NCBI GenBank assembly: GCA_963277665.1
Contig: OY728121.1
Coordinates: 961,532,097 to 961,596,096, forward strand
Direction: 5' to 3'
Origin: Viscum album
Lineage: Eukaryota > Streptophyta > Magnoliopsida > Santalales > Viscaceae
DNA length: 64,000 nt
Shown here: in pieces, positions 49,222 to 59,499 of the stretch
How the letters are laid out: every line of letters begins with the position of its first letter
Position numbering within the stretch: position 1 is the first letter of the stretch
The notes under the pieces: model-generated
What the model was told of the DNA's origin: nothing
The model's database searches: none
Seen by the model: the letters and a program-made list of their open reading frames with translations, nothing else
Program-made: the position numbers and the translations under genes

Positions 49222-49698
49222 TTTAGTACTAACCTTGGAAGCTAGATTTAGATAAACTCTAATTAGAGCACACAGCCCGAAGTTAGACTTTGAGGATTAG
49301 TATAGAATAACTTCCTAGAATTTTGGTATTATAGAGATTTTGTGAGTTTTCCGAGCAATACATCCCTGTCTGGATACGAGCAGGTAGAGGTGGCTCTAGC
49401 ACAAATGTACCTAGGGGTAAAACCCGAAAACACCGCTTTGAGCTAGACTCGAACGGGAACTGGTGCACGACAACGGGCCTTGCTGCACTCTTGGTTACAA
49501 CACTCCCGGGGGATATGCTTTGGATAATTCTCATTTTCTTTATAAACCACTATGAAGGGTTATGAGTATATACTTCCTCAAAGAAAACATTTTTATGGAT
49601 TATATCCATAAATATTTCAATTTATGTTAAGTATCTTACAAGTATGGAATTATGTATTTTGTTTCATAAACTAATATAGTTTATGACATTGTTTAGAA
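49222..49698 (+). other. Leader between PBS and gag, copy 1
   Basis: 480 bases, no plus-strand gene. The 83-codon minus-strand frame (49283-49534) is conserved in copy 2 only because the copies are nearly identical; I see no protein motif in it. A CCTAGGGGTAAAACCCG segment and CACTCCCGGGGGATATGC are the parts recognisable in E1 (CAAAAGGGGGATATTC). Confidence 0.6.
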
Positions 49699-50598
49699 AT
49701 GGCGCCTAGTGGAAGGAATGGAAACTGTATCAATGCACGCACTCCGTGTAGGGATTGCCCTCCTGCCCAAGATAATTATTGTGGATCTAGAGATAAAACT
49801 GGTGTTGATCGACTTATTACCCTACTAGGACAACTCACTCAAGTTATGAATAATAACCTTACTCGTATGGATCACCATGATCCACAACATGCAGGATCAA
49901 TGTTAGACCGCTTCATGAGACAGCAACCGCCAACATTTAATGGGGGTACAAATCCATCAGTAGCTGAGCAATGGATAAACTCCTTAGAGAAAATATTCCA
50001 TGCCTTGGGGAGTAGCGAATGGGAGAAGGTTATCATGGCAGTTTACCGCCTCACTGGAGATACCGACCAATGGTGGCCATTGATTCAAAATAAAAAGGAA
50101 GATGATGACGTATCGAATATGGAATGGAGGGAGTTCAAAGAGATTTTCTTAGAAAAATACTTTCCTCGTGACCATCAAGCAGATATGGAAAGGCAATTTC
50201 TGAGTCTGAGAAAGAAGGAGGATGAGAATGTCGCAAAGTATGAGGCTAACTTTACAAGGTTAGCAAGGCATGCTGCAGATTATATACGTAACCCAAGAAG
50301 TAAGATTGATCGTTTCTTTGATGGGTTAAAACCATTTCTCTGTCGAGCTTTAGTATCACAATCTTTCTCAACATACGAGGATATTGTCTCATGTGCTATC
50401 AAGACAGAAAAGGAATTATCTAAGTCTTATGAAAACAAAGTAAAGCAAGAGAATAAGAGAACGGTGGAACAAGAGACAGATAAAGGGAAAAAGGGAAAGA
50501 AGGATTTTCCATTATGTGATAATTGTGGGAAGAATCACCCTGGTACTTGCCTAAAAGGAATTGGAGTTTGTTATAAATGTGGAGAAAAAGGTCACTAG
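49699..50598 (+). CDS. gag: gag (capsid/nucleocapsid), copy 1, ends at TAG inside zinc knuckle
   Basis: A 299-codon frame from ATG 49699. The retrotransposon gag (PF03732-type) capsid domain covers about residues 70-190: PPTFNGGTNPSVAEQW, KIFHALGSSEWEKVIMAVYR, LTGDTDQWW, then EFKEIFLEKYFP and LSLRKKEDENVAKYEANFTR, with FFDGLKPFLCRALV after it. A Lys/Glu-rich linker (TEKELSKSYENKVKQENK) leads to CDNCGKNHPGTC and the CCHC knuckle CYKCGEKGH, where TAG (50596-50598) interrupts before VRDC. Gag forms cytoplasmic particles and the knuckle binds RNA. Family members continue into further knuckles and usually pol; here no pol follows. The start is chosen because it lies after the leader at the same place in both copies and no upstream in-frame ATG precedes the PBS. 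Compared with copy 2 there are about eight amino-acid changes (e.g. CPP/FPP, FLC/FLR). Confidence 0.9.
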   Translation: MAPSGRNGNCINARTPCRDCPPAQDNYCGSRDKTGVDRLITLLGQLTQVMNNNLTRMDHHDPQHAGSMLDRFMRQQPPTFNGGTNPSVAEQWINSLEKIFHALGSSEWEKVIMAVYRLTGDTDQWWPLIQNKKEDDDVSNMEWREFKEIFLEKYFPRDHQADMERQFLSLRKKEDENVAKYEANFTRLARHAADYIRNPRSKIDRFFDGLKPFLCRALVSQSFSTYEDIVSCAIKTEKELSKSYENKVKQENKRTVEQETDKGKKGKKDFPLCDNCGKNHPGTCLKGIGVCYKCGEKGH

Positions 50599-50766
50599 GT
50601 GCGTGATTGCAAGGGAAAGAAAGAGGCTATCAATGTTGAATGCTACAATTGTAGGGAAATGGGGAATTATGAAAATGAATGTCCTAAGCGTCAGGGAAAC
50701 ATACCTCAGAAAAGGCAAAGGGATCAAGGACAATCTTATGCTGTTACTATAGTTGAAGCGGAATAA
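50599..50766 (+). pseudogene. gag C-terminal extension after TAG, copy 1
   Basis: The same frame stays open for 55 codons after the TAG: VRDCKGKKEAINVE, then the knuckle-like CYNCREMGNYENEC (expected His replaced by Asn), KRQGNIPQKRQ and a C-terminus AVTIVEAE before TAA. The extension restores the final Cys of the interrupted knuckle, so the ancestral gag was at least 355 residues. The bases after TAG (GTGCGT) do not match the CAR-YYA readthrough context. It is most likely a nonsense mutation; the distal part would be translated only by readthrough. Confidence 0.75.
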
Positions 50767-51115
50767 TTAATGTATTGGTGCTTTTGAACTCATTGATTAT
50801 ATTCTGGTTACTAGAATAATGTGATATATATATAAGGATTGTACTGCAGTACTTGTTGATTTCAGTAAGGTTTTAATATGATGAAGGTAATTATATTTTT
50901 AGTATGTGACAATAAAAGAAACTTTACTTTGTTTGGGGAATCTGATAAATTGATTTTGGAATTAGAAGACCTTTTAGAGAAAGTCTGGACAGAGGTATTT
51001 TGGATAACTATAAAGGTTGGAGTGGATTAAGTTGATCTTTGGATAGTATTGTTTAAGGTTAAAAAAATTATGAAGATTATATTTGGAATATAATAATACT
51101 ATAGTTTTAGGAAAA
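50767..51115 (+). other. Non-coding tail after gag, copy 1
   Basis: No protease, RT or integrase motif. Includes GATATATATATAAGG near 50822 and T/A-rich sequence. A short phrase FTLFGESDKL (50929-50958) is protein-like but unassignable. Confidence 0.6.
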
Positions 51116-51229
51116 GGACAACCTGTAGGGTGGGGCATAACCCGTCACGTCAGACAAAGCTGCAGGAATCGAACCCACAACCATAGTGCGACAGGCCTTT
51201 ATTTCCTACCACTAGCCTACAGGAAGTCC
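51116..51229 (-). ncRNA. tRNA-like foldback (SINE-like) with pol III boxes, copy 1
   Basis: On the minus strand a 114-bp unit has box A-like TAGGCTAGTGG (complement 51209-51219) and a perfect box B GGTTCGATTCC (complement 51165-51175), the internal promoter of tRNA genes and tRNA-derived SINEs. Its outer 14 bases are complementary: GGACTTCCTGTAGG at the 5' end and the complement of GGACAACCTGTAGG at the 3' end, 12 of 14 paired. The T-arm GTGGG/CCTGC can pair with two wobbles. It is longer than a tRNA and lacks a convincing anticodon arm, so not a functional tRNA. Present in both internal copies, hence older than the tandem duplication. No flanking duplication was found. Confidence 0.55.
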
Positions 51230-51800
51230 CTGGTTATTAAAAAATAATTTTACTAATCTAAATGGTATGTGTTAACATTTAGAACCATATACAATTAGGA
51301 TAAGTATAATATTTTTGAGTTTTATTATCTTTTTGAGTGAAAGATGAGTTGAAGGTTGAAACTCTAATTGTAAAGAATAAATATATATATACCTATCCCT
51401 TATTCAATGAATAAATTAATTCTTAAACATTAGTAAAGGGATATTAAAACAAAAAAATGTGTTATCCTATTACTATATGTGTTGTTGAAGTGATGATATT
51501 TTAAATCAACATAGATTGAAGGCTTTGAGGCCCTCAATTTGACAGTTGATTGTGATTGATGACCTCAATCACTCCCTACAAATATTTACGTTTTTCCTCC
51601 AATTATATGTCTCTAATTTCCACCAATGTTCTCCTAATCGAGATCATAATTGGGTCGTGACTTTTTCATTTCCCTTTCCCTCTTATTAAGGCTAAATTTT
51701 ATTAATCTTATTTCCGATGTGGGTTTTCCACAAAGGTATTTTCTCTTTTCAACCTTTTATTTTCAAATAAAAATTTCAAATTGCGAGGATGCAATTTATT
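51230..51800 (+). other. Non-coding 3' internal segment, copy 1
   Basis: No gene. Contains small inverted repeats such as GTGATTGATGACCTCAATCAC (51551-51571), and ends GCGAGGATGCAATTTATT before the purine tract, a phrase conserved in E1. Confidence 0.6.
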
Positions 51801-51814
51801 GAAGGAGGGGAGAA
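51801..51814 (+). promoter_or_regulatory. Polypurine tract, copy 1
   Basis: GAAGGAGGGGAGAA, all purine, directly before the middle LTR. Primer for plus-strand synthesis. Confidence 0.9.
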
Positions 51815-53171
51815 TGTAACACCCCGATCTTCCACGATACACTTCTCATTCAATAATGCAATAGCTTGCATTGTACGCAACTTCGAGTTCTAAAACACCG
51901 GGACTAATCAAAGTAGCCGTTATGAATAGTAATAACCACTTTTTAAAATTATAGAAATTTTATATTTCAAAATTAACTTCATTTTTGGATTCGGAATATC
52001 GAAATTAGCCTATGTTGAATTTTTGGTATTTTTTTGAGAACTTCTAATTTTTTATGAATAGTGAAAAATACTTAGAAACAACTTTTTTAATAAAAATAAT
52101 TTATAGTGATAAATTATACTATTTAGTGGTTTTAAAGTATAATTATAATATATTTTTACCATTCTATCCAATGGTGGTCATTATAATTAATTTAACATTG
52201 AAATTGGACATAAACAATTGCCAATCTTTTGATATAAATTGTTTCTTAAAAACACGTTATTTGTTGTGACAGCGGGAATTAATAATAAAATTAATTAATG
52301 CAACTTATATGTTTGGAATTTTGTAAAATAGACATCATTTTTGAATTCGGAATATCAATTACAGCTTAGGGTGAAATTTTGGCATTGTTCTGAAAAACTT
52401 CAATTTTTGATGAATAGTGAAACCACTAAGTGGTTGTTAAATAACTGATTTTTCGTTTAAATGAAATATTACCACTTATGTGTTTTGATTTTAAAAAATC
52501 TGACATACATGGTTTTCATTAAGAAGTAAAATTTGGTTCAATGAGATTAAAATAATTTTTGGTGAATAGTAACTTTTAAGTTCTTAATCGCGATTAGAGG
52601 TAATTAGTGTCGTTTAATGAAAAAATAATGTTTTAATAATATGAGATGAGTTTGACACATGTCCTACCCTCATTGGATGTGCCTTGGCCGACCAAGAAAA
52701 TCCATGGGTCAACTTGGGGACCCCATGGAGACACTTTAGTTGGAAAATGACATAAATACCTTTTATTTAATGTTAAAGTAAAAAATGACACAAACATGAA
52801 ATGTTTTACTAAAACAATTTTTACATTGGGTTATACAAGTCATATTTTTGACTATAAATAGTCATTGGAAATATAAAAAGATTTCCTACATCATAGTATT
52901 TTTTTTATAATTTTTAGACATTAAATAAATTATATTATTTATGACATCATGATGATGCAGCGATGACCTCATTATTTAACGGTTTAAAGAAAATGGAAAG
53001 ATAATGTAATATCTAAGGATTACACTTGTCAAAAACCTATTGGATGATTATATTTAGAACCCTTATCACCTTAGCCTCGAATTATATAAGTTTGGGACCT
53101 TTATAATCCGAAAATAATTGTATAATAAAGTAACATTTTATTACTTTCCAAAAGTGCCCCGCCTCTCCACT

Positions 53172-53180
53172 TATAAAAGG
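53172..53180 (+). promoter_or_regulatory. Core promoter of LTR2
   Basis: TATAAAAGG in the same context as LTR1. It is the likely start for transcripts of the second unit, and possibly internal transcripts of the array. Confidence 0.7.
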
Positions 53181-54259
53181 CCCCCACCTCTACCACCTCA
53201 TTCACACTTTCAAAGCTTTTTGTATCGGCCAACCTCTGCCCAAATACTCTCCAAACTTCCCCCTCTTACTCCTAGAAGCCCCACTTTGGGCAGAACTCTT
53301 CCCAAGGAAGCCTTTGGCTCAAATCAAAAAGAGTTACCCGATTTTGAGGTAATGTCTTCTCTAATGTTGTTTTGTTTAATTTTTCTTATCCAACCCCCTA
53401 AACTCTTTTTATTCATTTCTTTTGTAACAAAAACAGTATCATAAATATACTAGGATGTTGTTATAAGAAGTATTCGAGCTACAATTACACACACCTACAT
53501 CTAATGGTTAAAGAACATACGGTTTCTGTGGATGGAGAATTTCTGCCTCACGAAACGATGATTGCTCAACACTAATAAAACACCTTCTAAGGTGGCCATT
53601 AATATGTCACTATATTTATAAATGATATATAATATTTTTATGTTTTACTTAAGGTTCTGTATTTTTCATTTATTTCATACCTTTATTATTTCCATTATGG
53701 ATAAACCTGATATTTTCATTTTAGGAAGTGCGGACTACCGCCCCCTCAAAGTGATTTGAATCGTTAATACTATATGTGGGATGTATAAAGGATGGAGTGA
53801 ATGATATTATATATGATGTTATACTGGAATTATAATATACCTTTATATCATTATGATTTCATTAAATACGAAATAGAAATGAAAGTAGCGTTCATGCGTA
53901 CGTACGGCTTACCGTCTCCATGAACGGTGCATTTCATTTCTTACCTCTAAATGTTACGTAATATTATGAATGAATGTATATACTGGATATATATGATATA
54001 TATGACATCTAAATCATGAATATAATTATAGATATAATGGATATTCTACCACATAAACAACTTGTAATTATAAGAAGTTTATTGTTGACTCAAGTACCAA
54101 AAATCGACAAAACGATCGTTATTAACTTAAATAATTACATAATGTTCATAACATTGTGATAAGTGATATAAAAAGGATAATGAAATTGAAAATGGTAGAT
54201 ATTAACTCTAGTTTATTATTTAGGAGGTTAAAGAATGGTCGAATCAAGTCGGACACAAG

Positions 54260-55283
54260 GTAAGGGAATTTCTTAACCCAATTTCCATTCTTTGGGTTAA
54301 TATCCTACTTTCAAATTATGTCATGATATTATTATGTCCTATTTGGTATTTTTAATTTATTTATGTGTACCTATAGTGAATACACATAATAGATCTATTT
54401 TCTTTTAAAAATGATCTTTTTAAGGACTTCGTCTCAATCTCATTTCATTGAGGTATATTTGGTTTTATACACAACTTTCTTTTATACGGTGTATAAACCC
54501 ATTTGACTTTTACGTTTATTCAAAAGGAATCTTTTTTTATACAAAGCGTTTTACTAAACGAAAAAAGGGAATGTTTTTCTTTCCGTACAAATGCGAAGAC
54601 AACAACTTCTCCGCAGCCGTGACCATTATTTGAGTTTCGGCTTCCTCTACAAGCCATCACTTTTTTTTAATGAAAAATAAATACAAAGTTGTAACTTTCT
54701 TTTATTTTGGGTTTGAAAATGGTTTTGAAAGTCTTTTTATTATATAAATGTGTTGTATTTATATCTTGAGATTGAAATGTGGAAATGTTATGTTTCCTTT
54801 ATGCATACTTTATGTGATATGATTATGTTATGGTTTATGATATGTTTAAACCTGTTCATATGAGGAATGCATTGGACTTAATAAGTGATGGGTGGAGCCC
54901 GCTATAGCTCCTTGATGCATCGGCAGGTCTCATGAGACAAACTAGTGTCTTGGCACGAGGCCTTGAAAAAATCTTATTTGTGGTCTTGGCACGAGGCCTT
55001 GGCTACGTGGTTATGATAGTCTGGAATTATGAATTCCATCATAATGAAAGTGGTTATTGATATTGCATGTGATTATTCGACCAGTAGAATATCCATGTGA
55101 AGAAGTAAATGGCATTATCTCATTTTACTTTTGCCATATTATGTTGATGTTCAAGTTTAAAAGGCTTTTGTTTTAGTTATACATTGCCTTAAATGTTTAT
55201 GTTTATTTATGAAAGCTTCCGCAAAATTGTTATCCTTACTGAGCATCTGAGCTCACCCCTTTCAATGTTTTAATATTTTCCAG
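54260..55283 (+). other. Candidate leader intron in LTR2
   Basis: Donor GGACACAAG|GTAAGGG and acceptor TTTTCCAG|GATT; length 1024. Same basis as in LTR1. Confidence 0.4.
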
Positions 55284-55525
55284 GATTTGAAGAAGTATTT
55301 TATGAATGACCTGCAGGGATAGTCATAAGAGGATATGAGTGTGGTCTATGGAGACTTTGTTATTGTAGTTTTTCACTTTATGATGTAATGTAACATTTAT
55401 GAATGTATCTAGTGTTTCCAAGGCTACTAAACTAATCGGTCTTTCGAGACTTGATCTTTTGTGATAATGCCAATGTTACGAAGTAATGCACCGACTCTGG
55501 GTAACTGGGGTCGGGGCGTTACAGT

Positions 55526-55540
55526 TGGTATCAGAGGCAG
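55526..55540 (+). promoter_or_regulatory. Primer-binding site, copy 2
   Basis: TGGTATCAGAGGCAG, identical to copy 1. Confidence 0.9.
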
Positions 55541-56017
55541 TTTAGTACTAACCTTGGAAGCTAGATTTAGATAAACTCTAATTAGAGCACACAGCCCGAA
55601 GTTAGACTTTGAGGATTAGTATAGAAGAACTTCCTAGAATTTTGGTATTATAGAGATTTTGTGAGTTTTCCGAGCAATACATCCCTGTCTGGATACGAGC
55701 AGGTAGAGGTGGCTCTAGCACAAATGTACCTAGGGGTAAAACCCGAAAACACCGCTTTGAGCTAGACTCGAACGGGAACTGGTGCACGACAACGGGCCTT
55801 GCTGCACTCTTGGTTACAACACTCCCGGGGGATATGCTTTGGATAATTCTCATTTTCTTTATAAACCACTATGAAGGGTTATGAGTATATACTTCCTCAA
55901 AGAAAACATTTTTATGGATTATATCCATAAATAGTTCAATTTATGTTAAGTATCTTACAAGTATGGAATTATGTATTTTGTTTCATAAACTAATATAGTT
56001 TATGACATTATTTAGAA
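55541..56017 (+). other. Leader between PBS and gag, copy 2
   Basis: Nearly identical to 49222-49698; no gene. Confidence 0.6.
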
Positions 56018-56917
56018 ATGGCGCCTAGTGGAAGGAATGGAAACTGTATCAATGCACGCACTCCGTGTAGGGATTTCCCTCCTGCCCAAGATAATTATTG
56101 TGGATCTAGAGATAAAACTGGTGTTGATCGAATTATTACCCTACTGGGACAACTCACTCAAGTTATGAATAATAACCTTACTCGTATGGATCACCATGAT
56201 CCACAACATGCAGGATCAATGTTAGACCGCTTCATGAGACAGCAACCGCCAACATTTAATGGGGGTACAAATCCATCAGTAGCTGAGCAATGGATAAACT
56301 CCTTAGAGAAAATATTCCATGCCTTGGGGAGTAGCGAATGGGAGAAGGTTATCATGGCAGTTTACCGCCTCACTGGAGATACCGACCAATGGTGGCCATT
56401 GATTCAAAATAAAAAGGAAGATGATGACGTATCGAATATGGAATGGAGGGAGTTCAAAGAGCTTTTCTTAGAAAAATACTTTCCTCGTGACCATCAAGCA
56501 GATATGGAAAGGCAATTTCTGAGTCTGAGAAAGAAGGAGGATGAGAATGTCGCAAAGTATGAGGCTAACTTTACAAGGTTAGCAAGGCATGCTGCAGATT
56601 ATATACGTAACCCAAGAAGTAAGATTGATCGTTTCTTTGATGGGTTAAAACCATTTCTCCGTCGAGCTTTAGTATCGCAATCTTTCTCAACATACGAGGA
56701 TATAGTCTCATGTGCTATCAAGACAGAAAAGGAATTCTCTAAGTCTTATGAAAACAAAGTAAAGCAAGAGAATAAGAGAACGGTGGAACAAGAGACAGAT
56801 AAAGGGAAAAAGGGAAAGAAGGATTTTCCATTATGTGATAATTGTGGGAAGAATCACCCTGGTACTTGCCTAAAAGGAATGGGAGTTTGTTATAAATGTG
56901 GAGAAAAAGGTCACTAG
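56018..56917 (+). CDS. gag: gag, copy 2, ends at the same TAG inside zinc knuckle
   Basis: 299 codons with the same domain order as copy 1: capsid domain at about residues 70-190, Lys/Glu linker, CDNCGKNHPGTC and CYKCGEKGH, then TAG at 56915-56917. It differs from copy 1 by residues such as DFPPAQ, VDRIIT, FKELFL, FLRRAL, KEFSKS and LKGMGV. All changes are missense or silent; no new stop or frameshift has arisen in either copy since duplication. FLRRALV is the usual type at that position, so the Cys of copy 1 is probably the derived state. It lies 494 bp after its LTR. Confidence 0.9.
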   Translation: MAPSGRNGNCINARTPCRDFPPAQDNYCGSRDKTGVDRIITLLGQLTQVMNNNLTRMDHHDPQHAGSMLDRFMRQQPPTFNGGTNPSVAEQWINSLEKIFHALGSSEWEKVIMAVYRLTGDTDQWWPLIQNKKEDDDVSNMEWREFKELFLEKYFPRDHQADMERQFLSLRKKEDENVAKYEANFTRLARHAADYIRNPRSKIDRFFDGLKPFLRRALVSQSFSTYEDIVSCAIKTEKEFSKSYENKVKQENKRTVEQETDKGKKGKKDFPLCDNCGKNHPGTCLKGMGVCYKCGEKGH

Positions 56918-57085
56918 GTGCGTGATTGCAAGGGAAAGAAAGAGGCTATCAATGTTGAATGCTACAATTATAGGGAAATGGGGAATTATGAAAATGAATG
57001 TCCTAAGCGTCAGGGAAACATACCTCAGAAAAGGCCAAGGGATCAAGGACAATCTTATGCTGTTACAATAGTTGAAGCGGAATAA
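56918..57085 (+). pseudogene. gag C-terminal extension after TAG, copy 2
   Basis: 55 further codons in frame, as in copy 1, but the second knuckle has lost another ligand (CYNYREMGNYENEC, Cys to Tyr). This suggests no constraint downstream of the TAG. Confidence 0.75.
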
Positions 57086-57434
57086 TTAATGTATTGGTGC
57101 TTTTGGACTCATTGATTATATTCTGGTTACTAGAATAATGTGATATATATATAAGGATTGTACTGCAGTACTTGTTGATTTCAGTAAGGTTTTAATATGA
57201 TGAAGGTAATTATATTTTTAGTATGTGACAATAAAAGAAACTTTACTTTGTTTGGGGAATCTGATAAATTGATTTTGGAATTAAAAGACCTTTTAGAGAA
57301 AGTCTGGACAGAGGTATTTTGGATAACTATAAAGGTTGGAGTGGATTAAGTTGATCTTTGGATAGTATTGTTTAAGGTTAAAAAAATTATGAAGATTATA
57401 TTTGGAATATAATAATACTATAGTTTTAGGAAAA
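57086..57434 (+). other. Non-coding tail after gag, copy 2
   Basis: Copy of 50767-51115 with a few substitutions; no gene. Confidence 0.6.
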
Positions 57435-57548
57435 GGACAACCTGTAGGGTGGGGCATAACCCGTCACGTCAGACAAAGCTGCAGGAATCGAACCCACAAC
57501 CATAGTGCGACAGGCCTTTATTTCCTACCACTAGCCTACAGGAAGTCC
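57435..57548 (-). ncRNA. tRNA-like foldback (SINE-like), copy 2
   Basis: Same as 51116-51229: box A complement 57528-57538, box B complement 57484-57494, and complementary 14-bp ends. No difference from copy 1 noticed. Confidence 0.55.
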
Positions 57549-58119
57549 CTGGTTATTAAAAAATAATTTTACTAATCTAAATGGTATGTGTTAACATTTA
57601 GAACCATATACAATTAGGATAAGTATAATATTTTTGAGTTTTATTATCTTTTTGAGTGAAAGATGAGTTGAAGGTTGAAACTCTAATTGTAAAGAATAAA
57701 TATATATATACCTATCCCTTATTCAATGAATAAATTAATTCTTAAACATTAGTAAAGGGATATTAAAACAAAAAAATGTGTTATCCTATTACTATATGTG
57801 TTGTTGAAGTGATGATATTTTAAATCAACATAGATTGAAGGCTTTGAGGCCCTCAATTTGACAGTTGATTGTGATTGATGACCTCAATCACTCCCTACAA
57901 ATATTTACGTTTTTCCTCCGATTATATGTCTCTAATTTCCACCAATGTTCTCCTAATCGAGATCATAATTGGGTCGTGACTTTTTCATTTCCCTTTCCCT
58001 CTTATTAAGGCTAAATTTTATTAATCTTATTTCCGATGTGGGTTTTCCACAAAGGTATTTTCTCTTTTCAACCTTTTATTTTCAAATAAAAATTTCAAAT
58101 TGCGAGGATGCAATTTATT
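57549..58119 (+). other. Non-coding 3' internal segment, copy 2
   Basis: Copy of 51230-51800; no gene. Confidence 0.6.
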
Positions 58120-58133
58120 GAAGGGGGGGAGAA
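58120..58133 (+). promoter_or_regulatory. Polypurine tract, copy 2
   Basis: GAAGGGGGGGAGAA; one A-to-G change relative to copy 1. Confidence 0.9.
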
Positions 58134-59490
58134 TGTAACACCCCGATCTTCCATGATACACTTCTCATTCAATAATGCAATAGCTTGCATTGTACGCAAC
58201 TTCGAGTTCTAAAACACCGGGACTAATCAAAGTAGCCGTTATGAATAGTAATAACCACTTTTTAAAATTATAGAAATTTTATATTTCAAAATGAACTTCA
58301 TTTTTGGATTCGGAATATCGAAATTAGCCTATGTTGAATTTTTGGTATTTTTTTGAGAACTTCTAATTTTTTATGAATAGTGAAAAATACTTAGAAACAA
58401 CTTTTTTAATAAAAATAATTTATAGTGATAAATTATACTATTTAGTGGTTTTAAAGTATAATTATAATATATTTTTACCATTCTATCCAATGGTGGTCAT
58501 TATAATTAATTTAACATTGAAATTGGACATAAACAATTGCCAATCTTTTGATATAAATTGTTTCTTAAAAACACGTTATTTGTTGTGACAGCGGGAATTA
58601 ATAATAAAATTAATTAATGCAACTTATATGTTTGGAATTTTGTAAAATAGACATCATTTTTGAATTCGGAATATCAATTACAGCTTAGGGTGAAATTTTG
58701 GCATTGTTCTGAAAAACTTCAATTTTTGATGAATAGTGAAACCACTAAGTGGTTGTTAAATAACTGATTTTTCGTTTAAATGAAATATTACCACTTATGT
58801 GTTTTGATTTTAAAAAATCTGACATACATGGTTTTCATTAAGAAGTAAAATTTGGTTCAATGAGATTAAAATAATTTTTGGTGAATAGTAACTTTTAAGT
58901 TCTTAATCACGATTAGAGGTAATTAGTGTCGTTTAATGAAAAAATAATGTTTTAATAATATGAGATGAGTTTGACACATGTCCTACCCTCATTGGATGTG
59001 CCTTGGCCGACCAAGAAAATCCATGGGTCAACTTGGGGACCCCATGGAGACACTTTAGTTGGAAAATGACATAAATACCTTTTATTTAATGTTAAAGTAA
59101 AAAATGACACAAACATGAAATGTTTTACTAAAACAATTTTTACATGGGCTTATACAAGTCATATCTTTGACTATAAATATTCATTGGAAATCTAAAACTA
59201 TTTCCTACATCATAGTATTTTTTTTATAATTTTTAGACATTAAATAAATTATATTATTTATGACATCATGATGATGCAGCGATGACCTCATTATTTAACG
59301 GTTTAAAGAAAATGGAAAGATAATGTAATATCCAAGGCATAAACTTGTCAAAAACCTATTGGATGAGTAGATTTAGAACCCTTATCACCTTATATTTGAA
59401 TTATATAAGTTTGGGACCTTTAGAATCCGAAAAGCATTGTATAATAAAGTAACATTTTATTACTTTCCAAAAGTGCCCCTCCTCTCCACT

Positions 59491-59499
59491 TATAAAATG
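59491..59499 (+). promoter_or_regulatory. Altered core promoter of LTR3
   Basis: TATAAAATG instead of TATAAAAGG, with GGCTCGGCC in place of GTATCGGCC downstream. The TATA core itself is kept. Confidence 0.55.

Larger units (their letters stand above)
51815..55523 (+). repeat. LTR2 (middle) of element F (3709 bp)
   Basis: TGTAACACCCCGAT to GGGGCGTTACA. It is at once the 3' LTR of unit 1 and the 5' LTR of unit 2, with a polypurine tract before it and a PBS after it. It is a mosaic: the first ~1.25 kb and the last ~1.25 kb resemble LTR3 (a handful of differences in the 5' part), while the middle (about 52.8-54.2 kb) resembles LTR1. Open frames of 108, 71 and 61 codons inside are incidental. Confidence 0.9.

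Noticed and set aside
49283..49534. 83-codon minus-strand frame in the leader (also 55602-55853)
   Set aside because: Antisense to the PBS-gag leader; shared by the copies only through recent duplication and resembles no family I know.
50596..50598. Programmed stop-codon readthrough of gag
   Set aside because: No CAR-YYA context, no pol downstream to justify it, and the distal knuckle is decaying; a nonsense mutation is simpler.
50551..50752. 60- and 63-codon frames over the gag C-terminus
   Set aside because: They are shifted or antisense readings of the gag zinc-knuckle region.
51116..51229. Functional tRNA gene
   Set aside because: Boxes A and B are present, but the unit is too long, the outer stem is 14 bp and no normal anticodon arm forms.
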